A stretch of 64,000 bases of DNA from Gonocerus acuteangulatus. Lineage: Eukaryota; Arthropoda; Insecta; Hemiptera; Coreidae. Where the stretch lies: assembly GCA_946811695.1 (NCBI GenBank), contig OX328124.1, positions 29,568,148 through 29,632,147 of the forward strand, given 5' to 3'. Every line of letters starts with the position of its first letter. Positions within the stretch are counted from its first letter, which is position 1. A program made the translations under genes and the position numbers. The notes beneath the pieces were generated by a model. It searched no databases and was not told the DNA's origin. It saw only the letters and a program-made list of their open reading frames with translations. Below are positions 59,618-64,000 of this stretch, one piece after another.

Positions 59618-59822
59618 AATTCAATTTATTATTTAGATTTTAACGTCCATTATTATTAACTACAAATTTTGGGACGGGTTATCTTTTCTAGCCAGGACAG
59701 GGCTGATGCCTTTTCTTTTTTCCAAAGAAAAGCCACCACCCCATAGTTGGAATCGAACTCACGACCTTTTGCATGGAGTGTTAAGTGCTCATACCTTAAC
59801 ACTCACGGCCACCGAGCCTCAA
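59618..59822 (-). mobile_element. tRNA-derived SINE (Ser/Leu-like head), copy 5
   Basis: On the minus strand: GGCTCGGTGGCCGTGAGTGT, GTCGTGAGTTCGATTCCAAC (B-box), GGTGGCTTTTCTTTGGAAA, AGGCATCAGCCCTGTCCTGG, TAACCCGTCCCAAAATTTG, TAATAATGGACG, then AAATAATAAATTGAATT. This is the most complete copy in the window. Confidence 0.75.
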
Positions 59823-60145
59823 TTTCATACTATAGGCATTTGAATGCCTATCACTATATTTGGCCCTTTTTAGTGCGTATGTAGGATTGAGTGTAGTGTT
59901 AGGTCTAGCGGGCGTGATGGCCTTTGTTTTGAATTTGTTTATTTGGAGGGTTTGGAAAAAAAAAAAAAAAAAAGTGGTAAGTATTGTTACACTCTAACTC
60001 TTTCATTGCTCTGAATGAGTTAACTTGTGCTTGTATGGCAGGGCTCCAGACTTGATAACTTGTGCTCCACTCTCCGAACTTCTGGCTTGGTTAATGTGAT
60101 GGCCCTTTATGTTGCTTCTCCGGCCTAGTAGTAACTCGTATAAAA

Positions 60146-60370
60146 TCAATTTGACGTAGCGGGAATAAGGAGAGTTTTCAGCTTCATAAAATCCTGCCAG
60201 AGATCACAGTCATATCTGAGGCATCTAAATAAGTCATGCTGAAATGGTGCATTATATTTCATTTTCTGAGCATTTTCAGGATCTGTAATGACTATTAATT
60301 TTTTGCAAAGGTTGAAGTAATGGAGGCTTTTTAACTCAATTTTCTTTGGATTGCTAGTAATGTTGATTTT
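60146..60370 (-). pseudogene. Antisense coding remnant, 3' part (unassigned family)
   Basis: The minus-strand frame from the TTAA at 60372 to a stop near 60148 reads KKIELKSLHYFNLCKKLIVI, then FQHDLFRCLRYDCDLWQDFM. It has a convincing protein composition, and the frame continues on the far side of the piggyBac-like insertion (61777-61845). I do not recognise the family. It could be a retrocopy, an old mobile-element ORF or an exon of a nested gene. Confidence 0.4.
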
Positions 60371-60371
60371 A

Positions 60372-61780
60372 TTAACGCGATCACTGCCCACGCCCCGGGA
60401 GCCGGGCGAGCTATACCTTCGCCAGGTGCCCTCGCCCCGGCTACCGGGGCCTCCTCCTACCTCCCGTTTTATTGCTCTAGCAAAGGCTGGACATCTCACA
60501 GAAGGGTTTAGATTGCTTCTGGGCATTGGTAAGTAAACAAGTCTTGTTGGAACGTCATTGGTTCCTGAAGAAATTACTTGTTTTCGACAATTTCTTCAAA
60601 ATGTACGTGAGTATCCAATAACAATAAATGAAATGTGTATAACCTTTTTATTATTTTTCAGTACAGTTAATTATTGTGGAACGTTGTTCTTTAGATCCTA
60701 GAATGTCTGGATGTAGTGGAAAAAAACAACAACGGTCATGGATTTTATTTAAGGTTGTCATTTTTTTTTAATATATTCATAACAAAAAATTCTCTTCATA
60801 ACAGTTACAACAGATCCCATTGCTTTAATTCTGATGTAATTAAATGAATAATTATTCGTTTTAATGTCGTGTTTTGCATCTTTATAATATATTTCTCAGT
60901 TTACTAAAAATCGATTTACGGAAAGTGAAGCTACGTTGACTAGTCAGCCGAAAAGTGTCTCTTACTTTCGGGCAGACAAGTCAACGTAGCGCAACAGAAA
61001 GTAGTATCTCCTCTCCTGTCCCTTCAGGTACGAAATTATGAGTATTTTTGTCATTAAATTATAAAAATGGAGAAAAGAATTTAGAAAAATAATTATAAAA
61101 TATTCTGATACGATTTTCCGGCATCACCCTAAAAAGGAAAAGTTCAGAAAAAGGTATTTTACTTTTTTTTATTGAATGTTCAGGAGTCATTTTATATTTT
61201 TAGGGTAATAAAAACCCCTTTATTTTCACAGTAGAGGAAATCCATGACATAATTTTCAATGCCTCTGATGACGAATTAGAAATCGATTCATAAAGTACCT
61301 ATGTTAGTTAGTAAGATATTAGTAGCAGAAGGTAGATAATAAATAATAGTTATAGGTTTCACTAATAAATTATGAAAATTGAAAATAAATAAAATAAAGT
61401 AATAATGCAAAATAAATTACACCTACATCGCGTGTTAATTTATACAATAAAAGCATATTATATTAACTTGGGCATAAGCATAATATCACTTTATTGGTAC
61501 TTCTACAATAGATTTCCCAACAAAGACAATGATACGAACCATTTCAAGTAACTGTGTGAGACTAGAGTTGGTGCCCACGCCCCGGCTACCGGGGTGAGAC
61601 TTCGGACGGTGCCCTCGCCCCGGCTCCTGGGGCGTGCTTCAAACCGGATGTTAGCGTCATTAGAAATGCATTTCAACTCATTATACTTAATACTATTAGC
61701 TATTTATTAATGAAAATAAGAAAACAAGTAGTTGGCTCCTGAGGAAGTTTTAAAATTTTGATGGGCAGTGAATGTGTTAA
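60372..61780. mobile_element. piggyBac-like non-autonomous element with TTAA duplication
   Basis: TTAA at 60372-60375 and 61777-61780 flanks 1401 bp with inverted ends CGCGATCACTGCCC and GGGCAGTGAATGTG. Two GC-rich hairpin blocks sit inside (60386-60455 and 61571-61636; CGCCCCGGCTACCGGGG type). Another imperfect hairpin lies at 60932-61000 (GCTACGTTGACT...AGTCAACGTAGC). No transposase was found; a short acidic frame near 61230-61290 is too small to count. Confidence 0.6.
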
Positions 61781-62984
61781 TGAATAGAGGTTCACCCAAT
61801 TCTTCAAATATATAATTTTCAATTTCATAAAATCTTCTTTATATATTAATTAAGATTATGCATTATACAAGTATTTTATTATCTATAATTTAAAAAAAAA
61901 AAGAAAAGTAAATTCATACAATCTACTTTGTTATGGATAATTGTTGGAGCTTCGTAGCCTATCGTGTCCTACACATGTCTCTCTAACCCTGGTGTTGTTG
62001 TTTATACCTTTCAGTCACTAGTTTAATCTTGTTTTGTGTGGTCGGTCTAAATAACCTAATTATATTGTAATTTCTTATTTGAGAGATTTTCTTTTCCACG
62101 GTGACAAATTTATTTTATTTTAGTACAAAATTGTCAGTATAAAGAATATTTGACATTATATATTGATAATTCAAAAAATATATCACAATTGTATGCTGAG
62201 AAATACGAATGAATTGAACGGTTGTTAGGTCGAGATTGGTGAGACAGACGTGCATCGAGCATACCAGGCACTGTGACTCTTCATTCGCCAACGTAATCAA
62301 TGTACTTTAGTAATTGAATATAAGTAAATTTCACTGCATCACACTATAATTTCATCAAAGAATCAAACTGTCCTCCACAACTCTGGATCTAATGTGCCCT
62401 CTTTTGAAGACCACAATAGCCGTCTGACTGGACGAGTTTATGTTTACAACACAGTATTGAAAGTTCCACATTGAAGTAGCATTTCTTCATCTCCCGAATT
62501 GCTGTATCTTCTGTGTGGATAAATTCTAAGCAGGACTGATACCCTGTGTGTCTCCCATTTTAGGGGCCTCTCGTGTAATGTACGTGCTGTATCCCTCCCT
62601 TCCATGATTACATGAATCACTCCAACCTGAAGTCAGTTAACTTGTGCTCAGCAAACATCTGTAGAATGGTCAGTTTCTCATTATCCCAGAAAACTACCGA
62701 ATAGATTTTGTCGAGTATTCCACATATTTGCACTAAGTTCATAGTATATATTCTTAAGAACTGTATTTTAGTTGAAATAACAAGAATAATGTGAAACCAC
62801 TTGCATACAAGCATTTGTCCTAAATCATAGAACTTAAAGATCAAGCCAAACTTGTGTTAAATTGACCCTATGTAGCTTTTGTGTACAGAATTATGTTTGT
62901 AACGTTTTAAATAATAAAAGTCAATTATATATTATAAAAATCAAACAATTAATCCTTTCTCTACCACTGACTTTGCCAGCAGTC
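61781..62984. other. Intron stretch with the upstream part of the antisense remnant
   Basis: The minus strand at 61777-61845 reads RRFYEIENYIFEELGEP in frame with the remnant beyond the insertion. A further antisense frame (62617-62844) ends LQMFAEHKLTDFRLE. Both are unassigned. Confidence 0.3.
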
Positions 62985-63795
62985 GAGAGCGGTTGGGACC
63001 TGTGTATTGATGACTTGTGTTCAAGTTGCAGGAAGACAGGACCCACCTACCGTTGACTTGTCCAGCAATAGAGATCGGTTGGGACCTGTGTACCGTTGAC
63101 TTATGTTCAAGTAGCAGGAAGACAGGACCCACATACCGTTGACTTGTGTTCAAGTAGCAGGAAGACAGGACCCACTTACCGTTGACTAGTCAAGTAATAG
63201 AGATCGGTTGGGCCTGTGTACCGTTGACTTATGTTCAAGTAGCAGGAAGACAGGACCCAAATACCGTTGACTTTTCCAGCAATAGAGATCGGTTGGGCCT
63301 GTGTACCGTTGACTTGTGTTCAAGTAGCAGGAAGACAGGACCCACATACCGTTGACTAGTCCAGTAATAGAGATCGGTTGGGCCTGTGTACCGTTGACTT
63401 ATGTTCAAGTAGCAGGAAGACAGGACCCAAATACCGTTGACTTTTCCAGCAATAGAGATCGGTTGGGCCTGTGTACCGTTGACTTATGTTCAAGTAGCAT
63501 GAAGACAGGACCTACATACCATTGACTTGTCCAGCAATAGAGATCGGTTGGGACCTCTGTATCGTTGACTTATGTTCAAGTAGCAGGAAGAGAGGACCCA
63601 AATACCGTTGACTTTTCCAGCAATAGAGATCGGTTGGGCCTGTGTACCGTTGACTTATGTTCAAGTAGCATGAAGACAGGACCGACATACCGTCGACTTG
63701 TCCAGCAAAAGAGGTTGGTTGGGACCTGTGTATCGTTGACTTACGTTCAAGTAGCATGAAGACAGGACCCACATACCGTTGACTTGTCCAGCAGT
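62985..63795 (+). repeat. 85-bp minisatellite
   Basis: The anchor GAGATCGGTTGGG (variants GAGAGCGG, GAGGTTGG) begins at 62985, 63071, 63200, 63285, 63370, 63455, 63540, 63626 and 63711. The spacing is 85-86 bp, except one 129-bp unit with an extra half-unit. Each unit contains GTTCAAGTAGCAGGAAGACA and TACCGTTGACTTGTCCAGCA. The period is not a multiple of three, so open frames through it are incidental. Confidence 0.92.
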
Positions 63796-64000
63796 CGACA
63801 CTCTTTCCCTTCTCATTTCATGACTTTAGAGCTATCTAGTATTATTGTATTGTACTTCTAGTATTCCTGCCTATAAATAGAGGATATTTTAATGAAGTTT
63901 TTGGCCATGTGAGCTATTCAGGCGAATTACAAATCATTGCCCTCTCAGCCCATTCCTCTGTAAACCCTCATTAAATTACTGTTAGTTTTAGCGTGGTTCC
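63796..64000. other. Intron sequence after the minisatellite
   Basis: No feature is recognised. The last bases (TTTTAGCGTGGTTCC, 63986-64000) resemble the family B 3' terminus TTTTAGCGCGGTTCC, so a minus-oriented family B copy may begin at the window edge. Confidence 0.35.

Noticed and set aside
62985..63795. Regular repeats suggesting a CRISPR array
   Set aside because: Units are contiguous 85-bp tandem copies without unique spacers, in a eukaryotic intron.

Overview
The window looks like nuclear DNA of an arthropod, most likely an insect. It is AT-rich, has spliced exons with GT/AG junctions, and carries a dense load of metazoan mobile elements. Nothing resembles an operon or a compact genome. 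I cannot name the species; a hemimetabolous insect such as a hemipteran is only a guess.

The one host gene I can support is a Pumilio (pum) orthologue on the + strand. Four consecutive coding exons of its N-terminal, pre-RNA-binding region lie at 27974-28088, 46273-46463, 48882-49018 and 55467-55719. They join in frame (intron phases 1, 0 and 2, then phase 0 at the last donor) into 232 codons without a stop. The introns are about 18.2, 2.4 and 6.4 kb, and the next one runs more than 8.3 kb to the window edge. The first coding exon(s) and the Puf repeats are not in view.

The rest is transposon sediment. (1) Two families of about 1.1-1.5 kb elements, called A and B here, have Helentron-associated (HINE / DINE-1 / pearl-like) architecture: a short 5' tip, an internal copy of a subterminal inverted repeat, 143-bp (A) or about 336-bp (B) modules, a (TA)n tract, and a 3' hairpin followed by CTAA. 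Copies are nested, abutting and oppositely oriented. A decayed fragment of a Helitron-type helicase lies at 41067-41336. (2) A Penelope-like element with a GIY-YIG endonuclease is split by a family B insertion, and a hammerhead-ribozyme-like motif follows it. Many small fold-back elements carry related hammerhead-like cores. (3) There are hAT, piggyBac-like and mariner remnants, LINE 3' ends, tRNA-derived and 5S-rRNA-derived SINEs, MITEs, a 438-bp-arm palindrome, a perfect 322-bp tandem duplication and an 85-bp minisatellite.

Layout: 1-27.9 kb is upstream or first-intron DNA filled with repeats; 28-55.7 kb is the pum exon/intron region with repeats in the introns; 55.7-64 kb is the start of the next pum intron, with one family A copy, a piggyBac-like insertion inside an older antisense reading frame, and the minisatellite near the end.
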